Part shown: positions 17,244 through 27,061 of the stretch, piece after piece
How the letters are laid out: each line of letters begins with the position of its first letter
Numbering within the stretch: the first letter of the stretch is position 1
Source of the DNA: Streptomyces clavifer
GTDB lineage: Bacteria; Actinomycetota; Actinomycetes; Streptomycetales; Streptomycetaceae
Assembly (NCBI GenBank): GCA_014651175.1
Contig: BMWJ01000014.1
Span: forward strand, 62,001 to 126,000
Reading direction: 5' to 3'
Length of the DNA stretch: 64,000 nucleotides
Made by a program: the position numbers and the translations under genes
The notes under the pieces: generated by a model
What the model was told of the DNA's origin: nothing
What the model saw: only the letters and a program-made list of their open reading frames with translations
Database searches by the model: none

Positions 17244-18008
17244 ATGCCGTCCTACGACCCGTCGACCTTTCCGCCCTTCGCAGTCACCGTCGACCTGGTT
17301 GTGCTCACAGTGCGCCGTCACGCGCTCTGCGCGCTGGTGGTGCGCCGCGGTGAGTCGCCGTTCCAGGGCCGGTGGGCGCTGCCGGGCGGATTCGTCAGAA
17401 CGGACGAGGACCTCGGTGCCGCGGCGGCGCGTGAGCTCGTCGAGGAGACAGGGCTCTGCGCCCACGATCCGGCCGCCCCCGCCGTCGGGAACGGCGCCCA
17501 CCTCGAGCAGTTGGCCACCTATGGAGATCCGGGGCGCGATCCGCGGATGCGGGTCGTCAGCGTCGCGCACCTCGCGCTGGCTCCAGATCTTCCCGCGCCC
17601 CGTGCGGGTGGTGATGCCAACAGCGCGCGCTGGGCCCCCGTCGTGGATCTCCTCGGCCCCGGCGGCGGTTTCGGCCGGGACGGCGAGCAGTCCGAGCCGC
17701 TGGCCTTCGATCATGCCCGGATTCTCGACGACGGGGTGGAGCGGGCGCGCTCCAAGATCGAGTACTCCTCGCTGGCCACGGCGTTCTGCCCGCCCGAGTT
17801 CACCGTCGGTGAGCTGCGCCGGGTGTACGAAGCGGTGTGGGGTGTGGTCCTTGACCCCCGGAACTTCCATCGCAAGGTCACGGGCACGCCCGGTTTCCTC
17901 GTTCCGTCCGGTGGAACGACCACGCGACAGGGTGGCCGCCCCGCGCAGTTGTTCCGGGCCGGAGCCGCCACCGTGCTCAACCCCCCGATGCTGAGGCCGG
18001 AGGTCTGA
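17244..18008 (+). CDS. Nudix hydrolase with NrtR-like C-terminal winged-helix domain
   Basis: 254 residues. The N-terminal Nudix domain keeps an intact Nudix box: the glycine of GGFVRTDEDL followed by ARELVEETGL in the G-x5-E-x7-REUxEExGU pattern, so hydrolysis of ADP-ribose-like nucleotides is possible. From about residue 160 the pattern FDHARILDDGVERARSKIEY, FTVGELRRVYEAVWG and NFHRKV matches the winged-helix domain of NrtR-type regulators, which sense ADP-ribose and control NAD or sugar genes. ATG 17244 is preferred over the in-frame GTG at 17205 because of the -10 element six bases upstream. No target gene is adjacent. Confidence 0.85.
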   Translation: MPSYDPSTFPPFAVTVDLVVLTVRRHALCALVVRRGESPFQGRWALPGGFVRTDEDLGAAAARELVEETGLCAHDPAAPAVGNGAHLEQLATYGDPGRDPRMRVVSVAHLALAPDLPAPRAGGDANSARWAPVVDLLGPGGGFGRDGEQSEPLAFDHARILDDGVERARSKIEYSSLATAFCPPEFTVGELRRVYEAVWGVVLDPRNFHRKVTGTPGFLVPSGGTTTRQGGRPAQLFRAGAATVLNPPMLRPEV

Positions 18009-18246
18009 GACTGCGGGGGCCGAGGCTGCGGGGGTCGGGGGCGGTTGTCCGGGCCGGAGATCGCGATCCGGGCGGGCGGTAGCCGGGCGGGCGTTGGGCG
18101 GAAGTCCGGTGCCGCGCAGGCGCGGTATTTCTGACCCACGGAACGCCCACTGGAACAGTGCTGCGCCAAAAGTCTGAAATGTCGCGTTATGTTGCTGGGG
18201 TACCCCACCCTGCCGCCGAGCGGTCTCACCCTCAGCGAGAGAAGCG

Positions 18247-19995
18247 ATGCTCCAGGCCATCGGACTCACCAGCGCCCCCCGCCGCGACCTTCCCTCCGTC
18301 GTGGACGACCTGACCTTCGAAGCGCCCTCCGGCCGCGTCACCGTACTTCTGGGCGCCACCGGCGCCGGCAAGACCACTGCCCTGCGTCTGATGCTCGAAC
18401 TCGAATCCGGGCGGGGCGTCACCTACTTCCGCGGCCGGCCCCTGCACCGCATCGGCCACCCGGCCCGCGAGGTGGGCGTGCTTCTCGGCGACGTACCGGG
18501 GCATCCCGCGCGCACCGCGCGCGGCCAGCTCCGGATGCTCTGTGCGGCGGCGGGAGTTCCCGCGTCGCGGGCCGACGAACTGCTCGACGTCGTCGGGCTG
18601 GCCGGGCTCGGGGACCAGCGCATCGGCACCCTCTCCGCCGGTATGGACCGCCGCCTCGGTCTCGCTTCGGCGCTGCTCGGAGACCCGCACACGCTCGTCC
18701 TCGACGACCCGGCCAGGGGCCTCTCCCCGCGGGAGAAGAGCTGGCTGCACGGCCTGCTGCGCGCCCACGCCGCAGAGGGCGGCACCGTCCTGCACACCAC
18801 CAGCGACCCCAAGGAGGCCGCCCGTTCGGCCGACCGTGTGGTCACCATCGACGACGGACGTCTCGTCGCCGACCAGGACGTCGCCGACTTCTCGCGCACC
18901 CGGCTGCGCCCCAGAGTCGCGGTACGGACACCGCATGCCGCCCGACTGGCCGCCGTGGTCAGCCGTGAGGCGCGTGCGGCGCGGCGCTCCGTCGAGGTCG
19001 TCGCCGAGGACGGGAGCCGGCTGTCGGTGTACGGCAGCACGTGCGCCGAGGTCGGGGACGCCGCGTACCGGCACGGCCTGCCCGTGCATCAACTCGCCGA
19101 CGAAATCGGAGATGCGGGCCCCGCCTCCGCTCCCCCCGCCCGGCCCGCAGGCGCGGCCGTACCGGGACCCGCGTCAACGGTGGCGGTCTCGGAGCTGCCC
19201 CCACCGATTCCCGTCCGTCCCGCCCGTGGCCCGCTCCGCCCCGTGCGCTACGAACTGCGCCGCCTCTTCGGCGTCAGGACGACAGCTCTGATCATGGCGG
19301 CCGTCCTGGTGGTATCGGCCGGCCTCTCCGTCCTCCTGGCCCGGTCGGGCCGCACACCCCTCCCCGGTCTCCTGGTCGCCTGGCCCGACCTGATGCCCCT
19401 CCCACCCGCGGCCTTCGGTGCCGGCCTGCTCGGGGCCCTCTCCTTCGGCGACGAGTTCCGCTACCCGGCGCTCGCCGCAGGGCGGGGCACCGTCCCGCGG
19501 CGCCTCGGACTCCTGCTGGCCAAGCTGGTGGTGTCCGCGGCCGTCGCCCTGCTGCTGGCCGTGCTGGCCGTGCTGGTGAATGCCGAGGTCCTGCATCTCG
19601 TGTATGGCGGTGACTTGATCGGCGTACCGGCCAACGCCCGTCAACTGGGCGCCAGTTGGGCCGGACTGGCCATCGGATGCGCCTGGGCCGGGCTGCTGGC
19701 CGCCGGCGTCTTCCGTGCGGCCGGTGCGGGGGTCGCCGCCGTGCTGGCCGTTCCCGTCCTGGTCGTTCCGCTGGTGCGGAAACTGCTCGAAGGTCCGTCC
19801 GTTCGTTCGATCGCCGGGCTCCCGGGTCGAATGCGCGAACTCGCCTGGCTGCAATGGCCGTACGAGGCGGACCGGTGGGCGATGGCCGCGGTGCGGGTCG
19901 TGGCGCACCCGGTGGGTGTGGCGCTCTCCTTGTCGTTGTCCGCCCTGATCTGTGCGTACGTGTTCACCAGTCTGCGGGGGAGGGCCCGTTGGTGA
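18247..19995 (+). CDS. ABC transporter with ATPase and membrane domains in one chain
   Basis: 582 residues. Residues 1-220 form an ABC ATPase: Walker A GATGAGKT (36-43), a shortened signature LSAGM (129-133) and Walker B LVLDDP (150-155). The usual catalytic glutamate after Walker B is Asp154, which may lower ATPase activity. After a proline-rich linker (about 300-330), the second half has about six membrane segments (ALIMAAVLVVSAGLSVLL, AAVALLLAVLAVLV, ALSLSLSALICAYVF), like ABC-2 type permeases. The substrate is unknown. The start is 19 bp after a GGTCTC segment and no strong ribosome-binding site is seen except AGAGAAG. whiH follows 160 bp downstream. Confidence 0.84.
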   Translation: MLQAIGLTSAPRRDLPSVVDDLTFEAPSGRVTVLLGATGAGKTTALRLMLELESGRGVTYFRGRPLHRIGHPAREVGVLLGDVPGHPARTARGQLRMLCAAAGVPASRADELLDVVGLAGLGDQRIGTLSAGMDRRLGLASALLGDPHTLVLDDPARGLSPREKSWLHGLLRAHAAEGGTVLHTTSDPKEAARSADRVVTIDDGRLVADQDVADFSRTRLRPRVAVRTPHAARLAAVVSREARAARRSVEVVAEDGSRLSVYGSTCAEVGDAAYRHGLPVHQLADEIGDAGPASAPPARPAGAAVPGPASTVAVSELPPPIPVRPARGPLRPVRYELRRLFGVRTTALIMAAVLVVSAGLSVLLARSGRTPLPGLLVAWPDLMPLPPAAFGAGLLGALSFGDEFRYPALAAGRGTVPRRLGLLLAKLVVSAAVALLLAVLAVLVNAEVLHLVYGGDLIGVPANARQLGASWAGLAIGCAWAGLLAAGVFRAAGAGVAAVLAVPVLVVPLVRKLLEGPSVRSIAGLPGRMRELAWLQWPYEADRWAMAAVRVVAHPVGVALSLSLSALICAYVFTSLRGRARW

Positions 19996-20067
19996 GTGCG
20001 AGGCCCGGATCCGGTGGCCGAGTGCAGGCAACTCCGCCGAGAAGGAGCGATTTCTCCCCATAAAGCG

Positions 20068-20092
20068 TCAATTGCGGGGCGGGTGCCGATCA
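20068..20092 (+). promoter_or_regulatory. Candidate sigma-WhiG promoter of whiH
   Basis: GCCGATCA (20085-20092) differs by one base from the sigma-28/WhiG -10 consensus GCCGATAA. A -35-like TCAA lies 13 bp upstream (20068-20071), with TAAA at 20061-20064 as an alternative at 20 bp. The consensus gap is about 15, so the -35 is imperfect. It lies 64 bp before the start of whiH, a gene known in S. coelicolor to depend on WhiG. Confidence 0.55.
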
Positions 20093-20155
20093 CCCTTTCG
20101 TGTGCTTTTCACCAAAGACCTCAAGGGCTGGCTGAGCCACGCCGACAAAGGATGC

Positions 20156-21034
20156 GTGAGTACCCTTGCGCACACCATGATGACCGCCGCCCGTTCCGCC
20201 GACTCCGGCCCGGGCGAACTCGACCGTTACCCCTGTGCGGAGGCGCCGGCCGGCGAGCGTGGCCCCCTCCGCTCCTGGGGTGGTTCCGATTCCGAACTGG
20301 GGCGGGCGAGCCGGCGTGGCACGGCCAGTCGCGGCCGTGGGCTCCACGGCCAACTGGTCCAGCAGCTCGGCCAGATGATCGTTTCCGGTGACCTCGGCGC
20401 CGACCGGCCGCTCGTTCCGGAGGAGATCGGCCAGCGATTCGAGGTCTCCCGCACCGTCGTGAGGGAGTCCCTGCGCGTACTCGAGGCCAAGGGCCTGGTC
20501 AGTGCCCGGCCCAATGTGGGTACCCGGGTCCGGCCGGTCAGCGACTGGAACCTCCTGGACCCCGACATCATCGAATGGCGCGCCTTCGGCCCCCAGCGTG
20601 ACGACCAGCGCCGCGAGCTGGCGCAGCTCCGTTGGACGATCGAGCCGCTGGCCGCCCGGCTGGCCGCCGGCCACGGCCGCGAGGACATTCAGCAGCGCCT
20701 CGGAGAAATGATCGAGATCATGGGGCACGCGATGGGGCACGGGGACGGCATCACGTTCTCCCGGGCGGACGCGGAGTTCCACTCCCTGCTCATCCAGGCG
20801 GCGGGCAACCGCATGCTGGAGCACCTCTCCGGCATCGTGTCGGCGGCCCTGCACGTCTCCGGTGGGCCCGTCGCGGGGTGCGACCGGCCCACCGAGGTGT
20901 CGCTCGGGCACCATGCGCGGATCGTCGAGGCGCTGGCCTCGGGTGACTCCGCCGCCTCCGAAGCGGCGATGAGGCAGCTGCTCGTCGGCCACCTCGACGG
21001 GGAGCCCGTGGTTCCCGCGCCCCGCGAGCACTGA
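20156..21034 (+). CDS. whiH: Sporulation regulator WhiH (GntR family, FadR subfamily)
   Basis: WhiH is a GntR-family regulator needed for septation of aerial hyphae. The 292-residue protein has a variable N-terminal segment, a winged helix-turn-helix (HGQLVQQLGQMIVSGDL, PEEIGQRFEVSRTVVRESLRVLEAKGLV, PNVGTRV) and an FCD ligand domain from about residue 145 (LRWTIEPLAARLAA, ADAEFHSLLIQAAGN, HHARIVEAL) with histidines that may bind metal or a carboxylate. Its identity is supported by protein features and by its position directly upstream of hrdB, as in S. coelicolor. GTG 20156 is chosen by similarity to known WhiH (xSTLAHTMMTAARS); AAAGGA lies close upstream. ATG 20177 is an alternative. Confidence 0.92.
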   Translation: MSTLAHTMMTAARSADSGPGELDRYPCAEAPAGERGPLRSWGGSDSELGRASRRGTASRGRGLHGQLVQQLGQMIVSGDLGADRPLVPEEIGQRFEVSRTVVRESLRVLEAKGLVSARPNVGTRVRPVSDWNLLDPDIIEWRAFGPQRDDQRRELAQLRWTIEPLAARLAAGHGREDIQQRLGEMIEIMGHAMGHGDGITFSRADAEFHSLLIQAAGNRMLEHLSGIVSAALHVSGGPVAGCDRPTEVSLGHHARIVEALASGDSAASEAAMRQLLVGHLDGEPVVPAPREH

Positions 21035-21064
21035 CCGCACCACGGCCGGGGAGTGCGGACCGTG

Positions 21065-21106
21065 TGCCGCCGGGCCCTGTGGTCCGGCGGCATAATTGTA
21101 TGTATA
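21065..21106 (+). terminator. Rho-independent terminator after whiH
   Basis: TGCCGCCGGGCC (21065-21076) pairs with GGTCCGGCGGCA (21081-21092), a 12-bp stem with one G-T pair and a four-base loop, followed by the T-rich TAATTGTATGTAT. This is the most AT-rich patch in the neighbourhood. Confidence 0.75.
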
Positions 21107-21110
21107 TATG

Positions 21111-21357
21111 AGCCCTGGTTCCGTTTGTCGCACATGGGGTGTGACTGGGGCCACGCGATTAGGGCGTAACACTCCTCGAAACAGTGCGATGACTTAAGAG
21201 GTGACCGCCGCGGAAGGAATACAGCAGCCACACAGCGCGCTGTGCAGTTCTGAGGCCAAGCCCGCGCCGTCGGCAACATCCCCAGCCGCCGGTCGTCGGT
21301 TCCAGCCCTCTCCAGGGCCGGGCCGGAAGCCGTTTCCATCGTTCCGAGAGGTTGTTC
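21111..21357 (+). promoter_or_regulatory. hrdB promoter and leader region
   Basis: About 250 bp separate the whiH terminator from hrdB. TTGTCG (21125) and TAACAC (21167) are promoter-like hexamers, but their spacing does not give a clear pair. I looked for the sigma-R consensus GGAAT-N18-GTT known from S. coelicolor hrdB: GGAAT occurs at about 21217, but no GTT is at the right distance. The ribosome-binding GAGAGG lies shortly before the GTG. Confidence 0.4.
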
Positions 21358-22908
<1,551 letters not shown>

Positions 22909-22924
22909 ATCGAGGACGGAAGAC

Positions 22925-22968
22925 AGGACGAGGGCCCGGAACCTGGGAAGGTTCCGGGCCCTCGTCCT
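22925..22968 (+). terminator. Rho-independent terminator of hrdB
   Basis: A perfect 20-bp stem (22925-22944 with 22949-22968) closed by GGGA, beginning 16 bp after the hrdB stop. The left arm ends GGGCCCGGAACCT. Confidence 0.9.
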
Positions 22969-23040
22969 TCTGCGGGTGCGGGCCGCACCCGTGCGGATGA
23001 CGCTGAGTGGGCACTGCTCACCCCGGCGTCAGGAGACTTC

Positions 23041-23871
23041 ATGCCCCGCATCGTCGTCCGTGCCCTCCCCCCGGCGTTCGCCCTGGCGGCCCTCGCGGCC
23101 CTCATACCACTCGGTCCCCCGGCTTCCGCCGCCGCGGACAGCATCGTCGTGGGCGGCGGCCCGGTGCCCGTCGCGGACAGTCCCTGGGTCGTGGCCCTGT
23201 CGAGCCGTGACCGGTTCGGGGGAAGCCGCGCGGGCCAGTTCTGCGGCGGGGTGGCAATCGCGCCCACGAAGGTGCTGACGGCCGCGCACTGCCTGCGGCA
23301 GGACGTCCTGGGCACCACTGTGCCCGAGGTCCCCGATCTGCGGATCATCAGCGGCCGTGACGAGCTGAGCGGACCCGGCGGCCAGGAGATCCCGGTGCGG
23401 TCGGCCTGGATCAGTCCTCGGTACGAGCCGCGTACGAACATCGCCGACCTGGCGGTGCTCACCCTGGACCGGGCACTGCCGGAGGCAAGCGTCGTGCCGA
23501 CCGCCGCGGCCGGGGACGCGGCGTACGAGCCCGGTACGGCCGCGACGGTGTACGGCTGGGGGGACACCACCGGGTACGGCGCCTACGCGTCCGTCCTCCA
23601 CGCCGCGAAGGTGCGGGTGCTGTCGGACAACGCCTGCACGCGGGCGTACCCCGGCGGCGTACACGGCTCGTACGACGCCTCATCGATGCTCTGCGCCGGT
23701 AGCACGGCCGGGGGGCGGGATGCGTGCCAGGGCGACAGTGGAGGCCCGCTGGTGGCCCGTGGGCGCCTCATAGGGCTGGTCTCCTGGGGCAGCGGCTGCG
23801 GGAGCCCGGGCAGCCCGGGGGTGTACACCCGCGTGTCGGCAGCCATCCGGTGGATGGCCGGCCAGTCCTGA
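23041..23871 (+). CDS. Secreted trypsin-like serine protease (S1 family)
   Basis: 276 residues. A signal peptide (residues 1 to about 31, ending PPASA) predicts export. The catalytic triad is His83 in TAAHC, Asp136 in NIADLAVL and Ser233 in GDSGGPLV. IVVGGGP after the signal resembles the activated N-terminus of trypsins but keeps VVGG-like rather than IVGG. Paired cysteines (CGG and AAHC, CQGDSGG and GSGCG) fit the usual disulfides. It stands as a single gene between two terminators. The physiological substrate is unknown. Confidence 0.93.
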   Translation: MPRIVVRALPPAFALAALAALIPLGPPASAAADSIVVGGGPVPVADSPWVVALSSRDRFGGSRAGQFCGGVAIAPTKVLTAAHCLRQDVLGTTVPEVPDLRIISGRDELSGPGGQEIPVRSAWISPRYEPRTNIADLAVLTLDRALPEASVVPTAAAGDAAYEPGTAATVYGWGDTTGYGAYASVLHAAKVRVLSDNACTRAYPGGVHGSYDASSMLCAGSTAGGRDACQGDSGGPLVARGRLIGLVSWGSGCGSPGSPGVYTRVSAAIRWMAGQS

Positions 23872-23905
23872 CGTCAGGCCGACCGAACGCGGTCCGGATA
23901 CGAGA

Positions 23906-23939
23906 ACGGGCGGCTTCCCCCCTGGGGGAAGCCGCCCGT
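23906..23939. terminator. Bidirectional terminator hairpin
   Basis: A perfect 16-bp stem, 23906-23921 with 23924-23939, separated by only two bases (so the top pairs would open) lies between the converging protease and DUF7455 genes. Confidence 0.8.
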
Positions 23940-23984
23940 CGGCCGGTCCTGGACCGGGCCCTGGCTCGTCGTGGATGCGAGGTG

Positions 23985-24218
23985 TCAGTGTTGTTCCTCG
24001 TCGGCGGCACTTGCCTGCACGGCAGTGAGCCGATCTGTCTCATCCTGTATTTCCGCGGCGATCTTCTTGAGTTCCGGCTCGAACTTGCGCCCGTGGTGGG
24101 CGCAGAAGAGCAGTTCACCGCCGCTGATCAGGACGACGCGCAGGTATGCCTGGGCGCCGCAACGGTCACAGCGGTCTGCTGCGGTCAGCGGGCTCGCGGG
24201 GGTCAGAACAGTAGTCAC
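23985..24218 (-). CDS. Small zinc-finger-like protein (DUF7455 family)
   Basis: 77 residues. A CDRCGAQAYLRV pair and a FCAHH-x-RKFEP group could make a four-ligand zinc site (Cys, Cys, Cys/His). The rest is helical. This short protein is conserved between hrdB and parE in Streptomyces; the function is unknown. GTG 24218 has AGAGG nine bases upstream. It runs divergently from parE, and the 430-bp gap between them must hold both promoters. Confidence 0.85.
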   Translation of the reverse strand: MTTVLTPASPLTAADRCDRCGAQAYLRVVLISGGELLFCAHHGRKFEPELKKIAAEIQDETDRLTAVQASAADEEQH

Positions 24219-24566
24219 GTCGCCTCTTCTCTAGCTCGACGAGCTGTCGTACCAGGGTCAACATCCAACCAGGCCGAAAACGTTCCCGCTCGTGGCTTTT
24301 CTTCGAAACTTCTTCTCGGGATGGCTGTCCGTTGCCGGTTGGCGGCGAATGTGCCGTATTGCGTAGCGCTACGGTTTCGCGTTGCTTGTGTGGGCCCGTC
24401 CACCGGCTGGCTTGCCGGTTGTTGATGAGGACGTGCCCGGAGCCTAAATGGTTCATGCCTCGAAGGGAACGTGATGTGCATGTCACTCCGACGAGTGATC
24501 GAACGCGTATACGAAGCTGGACTAGCATAAGGATTCCCCGTGGGTGGCGTTACAACCGCTCTACCA

Positions 24567-24599
24567 GGCCTCGGTAGGCTCTCAGCGGCTACCGAGGCC
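24567..24599. promoter_or_regulatory. 11-bp inverted repeat in the parE leader
   Basis: GGCCTCGGTAG (24567-24577) and CTACCGAGGCC (24589-24599) are perfect inverted copies 11 bp apart, ending 51 bp before parE. No T-run follows. TAGCAT at 24523-24528 is a possible -10 upstream, which would place this hairpin in the mRNA leader. It may be a protein site or an RNA structure. Confidence 0.55.
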
Positions 24600-24650
24600 G
24601 AGCCCGCTACCCACTGGGCCCCAAATGAAATTCAGCGAGGAGCGAACCGC

Positions 24651-26777
24651 GTGACCGCCGATTCCGTGCCGTCCACTGCGCTGCTGACCGGAGCAGGCGG
24701 CTCAGACAGGGACAGCTCCAACTACACCGCGCGGCACCTTCTCGTACTCGAAGGGCTCGAAGCGGTCCGCAAGCGCCCCGGGATGTACATCGGGTCCACG
24801 GACAGCCGCGGACTCATGCACTGCCTCTGGGAGATCATCGACAACTCGGTCGACGAGGCTCTCGGCGGGTACTGCGACACCATCGAGGTCATCCTCCACG
24901 ACGACACCTCCGTCGAGGTCCGCGACAACGGCCGCGGCATCCCGGTCGACGTCGAGCCCAAGACGGGCCTGTCCGGCATCGAGGTCGTGATGACCAAGCT
25001 GCACGCGGGCGGGAAGTTCGGAGGGGGCTCCTACGCCGCCTCCGGAGGCCTGCACGGGGTCGGCGCCTCGGTCGTGAACGCGCTCTCCGCGCGGCTCGAC
25101 GTCGAGGTCGACCGCAGCGGCTCGACCCACTCGATCAGTTTCCGGCGCGGTGTTCCGGGCATGTTCACCGAACAGGGGGCGGACAGCCCCTTCGACCCGG
25201 CCACCGGCCTGCGCAAGGGGAAGCGCGTCCCGAAGACGCGCACGGGTACCCGGGTGAGGTACTGGGCGGACCGGCAGATCTTCCTCAAGGACGCCAAACT
25301 CAACCTGGAGACGCTGTACCAGCGGGCCCGCCAGACCGCGTTCCTGGTCCCCGGCCTCACCATCCTCGTGCGGGACGAGCGGGGCATCGACGGCGAGGGC
25401 AAGACCGAGGAGACATTCCGCTACGACGGCGGGATCAGCGAGTTCTGCGAGTACCTGGCCCAGGACAAGGCCGTCTGCGACGTCCAGCGCCTGACGGGGA
25501 CGGGGACGTTCAAGGAGACCGTGCCGGTGCTCGACGAGCGCGGGCACATGACGGCGACCGAGGTCACCCGCGAGCTGGCCGTCGACATTGCACTGCGGTG
25601 GGGCACCGGGTACGACACCAACGTCAAGTCCTTCGTCAACATCATCGCCACCCCCAAGGGGGGCACCCATGTGTCCGGCTTCGAGCGTTCCCTGACCAAG
25701 ACCGTCAACGAGGCCCTGCGCTCCGCGAAGCTGCTGCGGGTCGCCGAGGACGACGTCGTCAAGGACGACGCGCTCGAGGGACTCACCGCGGTCGTGACCG
25801 TGCGGCTGGCGGAGCCCCAGTTCGAGGGGCAGACCAAGGAGGTGCTGGGCACCTCGGCGGCCAACCGGATCGTGGCCGGCGTGGTGTCCAAGGAGCTCAA
25901 GGCGTTCCTGACCTCCACCAAGCGCGACGCCAAGGCCCAGGCCAGGGCGGTGCTGGACAAGGCGGTGGCCGCAGCCCGCACGCGCATCGCGGCCCGCCAG
26001 CACAAGGACGCGCAGCGCCGCAAGACCGCGCTGGAGTCCTCCTCGCTTCCCGCGAAGCTCGCCGACTGCCGCAGCGACGACGTCGAGCGGAGCGAGCTCT
26101 TCATCGTCGAGGGCGACTCGGCGCTCGGTACCGCCAAGCTGGCCCGGAACAGCGAATTCCAGGCGCTTCTGCCGATCCGCGGGAAGATCCTCAACGTCCA
26201 GAAGTCGTCCGTGTCGGACATGCTCAAGAACGCCGAGTGCGGCGCGATCATCCAGGTCATAGGAGCAGGCTCCGGGCGTACGTTCGACATCGACGCCGCT
26301 CGCTACGGCAAGATCGTCCTGCTGGTCGACGCCGACGTCGACGGCGCCCACATCCGGTGCTTGCTGCTCACGCTCTTCCAGCGCTACATGCGACCGATGG
26401 TCGAAGCGGGGCGGGTCTTCGCCGCGGTCCCCCCGTTGCACCGGATCGAGCTCGTCCAGCCCAAGAAGGGCCAGGACAAGTACGTCTACACGTACTCCGA
26501 CAACGAGCTGCGGCAGACGTTGCTGGAGATGCAGCGCAAGAACGTACGGATCAAGGACTCGATCCAGCGCTACAAGGGTCTCGGCGAGATGGACGCCGAC
26601 CAGCTGGCGGAGACCACGATGGATCCGCGCCACCGCACGCTGCGCCGGATCAACATCGGCGACCTGGAGTCCTCCGAGCAGGTCTTCGACCTGCTGATGG
26701 GCAACGAGGTCGCGCCCCGCAAGGAGTTCATCACCAGCTCGGCGGCCACGCTGGACCGCTCGCGTATCGACGTCTGA
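24651..26777 (+). CDS. parE: DNA topoisomerase IV subunit B (ParE / GyrB2)
   Basis: ATPase subunit of topoisomerase IV, which separates daughter chromosomes with ParC (encoded at 36.8-39.3 kb). In 708 residues the GHKL ATPase motifs are visible: EAVRKRPGMYIG, EIIDNSVDEA, VRDNGRGIPVD, GGSYAASGGLHGVG. The TOPRIM domain has IVEGDSALGTAKLARN, LPIRGKILNVQ and VDADVDGAHI. EGDSALG instead of EGDSAGG is typical of Streptomyces ParE. GTG 24651 was chosen with GAGGAG upstream and by similarity of the N-terminal VTADSVPSTALLTG; in-frame readings upstream lack support. Confidence 0.96.
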   Translation: MTADSVPSTALLTGAGGSDRDSSNYTARHLLVLEGLEAVRKRPGMYIGSTDSRGLMHCLWEIIDNSVDEALGGYCDTIEVILHDDTSVEVRDNGRGIPVDVEPKTGLSGIEVVMTKLHAGGKFGGGSYAASGGLHGVGASVVNALSARLDVEVDRSGSTHSISFRRGVPGMFTEQGADSPFDPATGLRKGKRVPKTRTGTRVRYWADRQIFLKDAKLNLETLYQRARQTAFLVPGLTILVRDERGIDGEGKTEETFRYDGGISEFCEYLAQDKAVCDVQRLTGTGTFKETVPVLDERGHMTATEVTRELAVDIALRWGTGYDTNVKSFVNIIATPKGGTHVSGFERSLTKTVNEALRSAKLLRVAEDDVVKDDALEGLTAVVTVRLAEPQFEGQTKEVLGTSAANRIVAGVVSKELKAFLTSTKRDAKAQARAVLDKAVAAARTRIAARQHKDAQRRKTALESSSLPAKLADCRSDDVERSELFIVEGDSALGTAKLARNSEFQALLPIRGKILNVQKSSVSDMLKNAECGAIIQVIGAGSGRTFDIDAARYGKIVLLVDADVDGAHIRCLLLTLFQRYMRPMVEAGRVFAAVPPLHRIELVQPKKGQDKYVYTYSDNELRQTLLEMQRKNVRIKDSIQRYKGLGEMDADQLAETTMDPRHRTLRRINIGDLESSEQVFDLLMGNEVAPRKEFITSSAATLDRSRIDV

Positions 26778-26791
26778 TCGCATCCGCCCGC

Positions 26792-26840
26792 GGGTGGGGA
26801 CCGCTGTCTCCGCCCGCGGGCGGAACCGGTGCCCCCACCC
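26792..26840 (+). terminator. Possible terminator hairpin after parE
   Basis: GGGTGGGG (26792-26799) can pair with CCCCACCC (26833-26840), enclosing the 14-bp palindrome CCGCCCGCGGGCGG (26810-26823). There is no T-run. A terminator is the simplest reading. Confidence 0.45.
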
Positions 26841-26954
26841 ACGGATGGAGGAATCGCGTCGGTGATCCCTCCGCCGAGACCGGAACGCACGGTCGGACAT
26901 CGCGGGCAGACCTCTACGCGTACGACCGGCTTTCACACAGCCGCCCCGGACTTC

Positions 26955-26974
26955 CTTCACCTGAACTGGTGAAG
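26955..26974. promoter_or_regulatory. Inverted repeat CTTCACC-N6-GGTGAAG upstream of the transporter operon
   Basis: Perfect 7-bp arms separated by six bases, 88 bp before the first gene of the YjcH/ActP-like pair. Size and location suit an operator. The binding protein is unknown; the neighbouring response regulator is a candidate. Confidence 0.5.
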
Positions 26975-27061
26975 CCCGGCGAATGAAGTGCCCGGGATCT
27001 TCCCGATCTGCCCATTCTTGGCTACGCGGCCGAAAAGGCGCGTGGACAAGGGAGTTGTTCG

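Noticed and set aside
21111-21357. Sigma-R promoter of hrdB
   Set aside because: GGAAT is present but no GTT occurs 18-19 bp downstream, so the consensus is not met.
24500-24516. TCGAAC-like sequence upstream of parE as an SOS box
   Set aside because: The left half resembles the SOS box but the right half (ATACG) does not match GTTCG.
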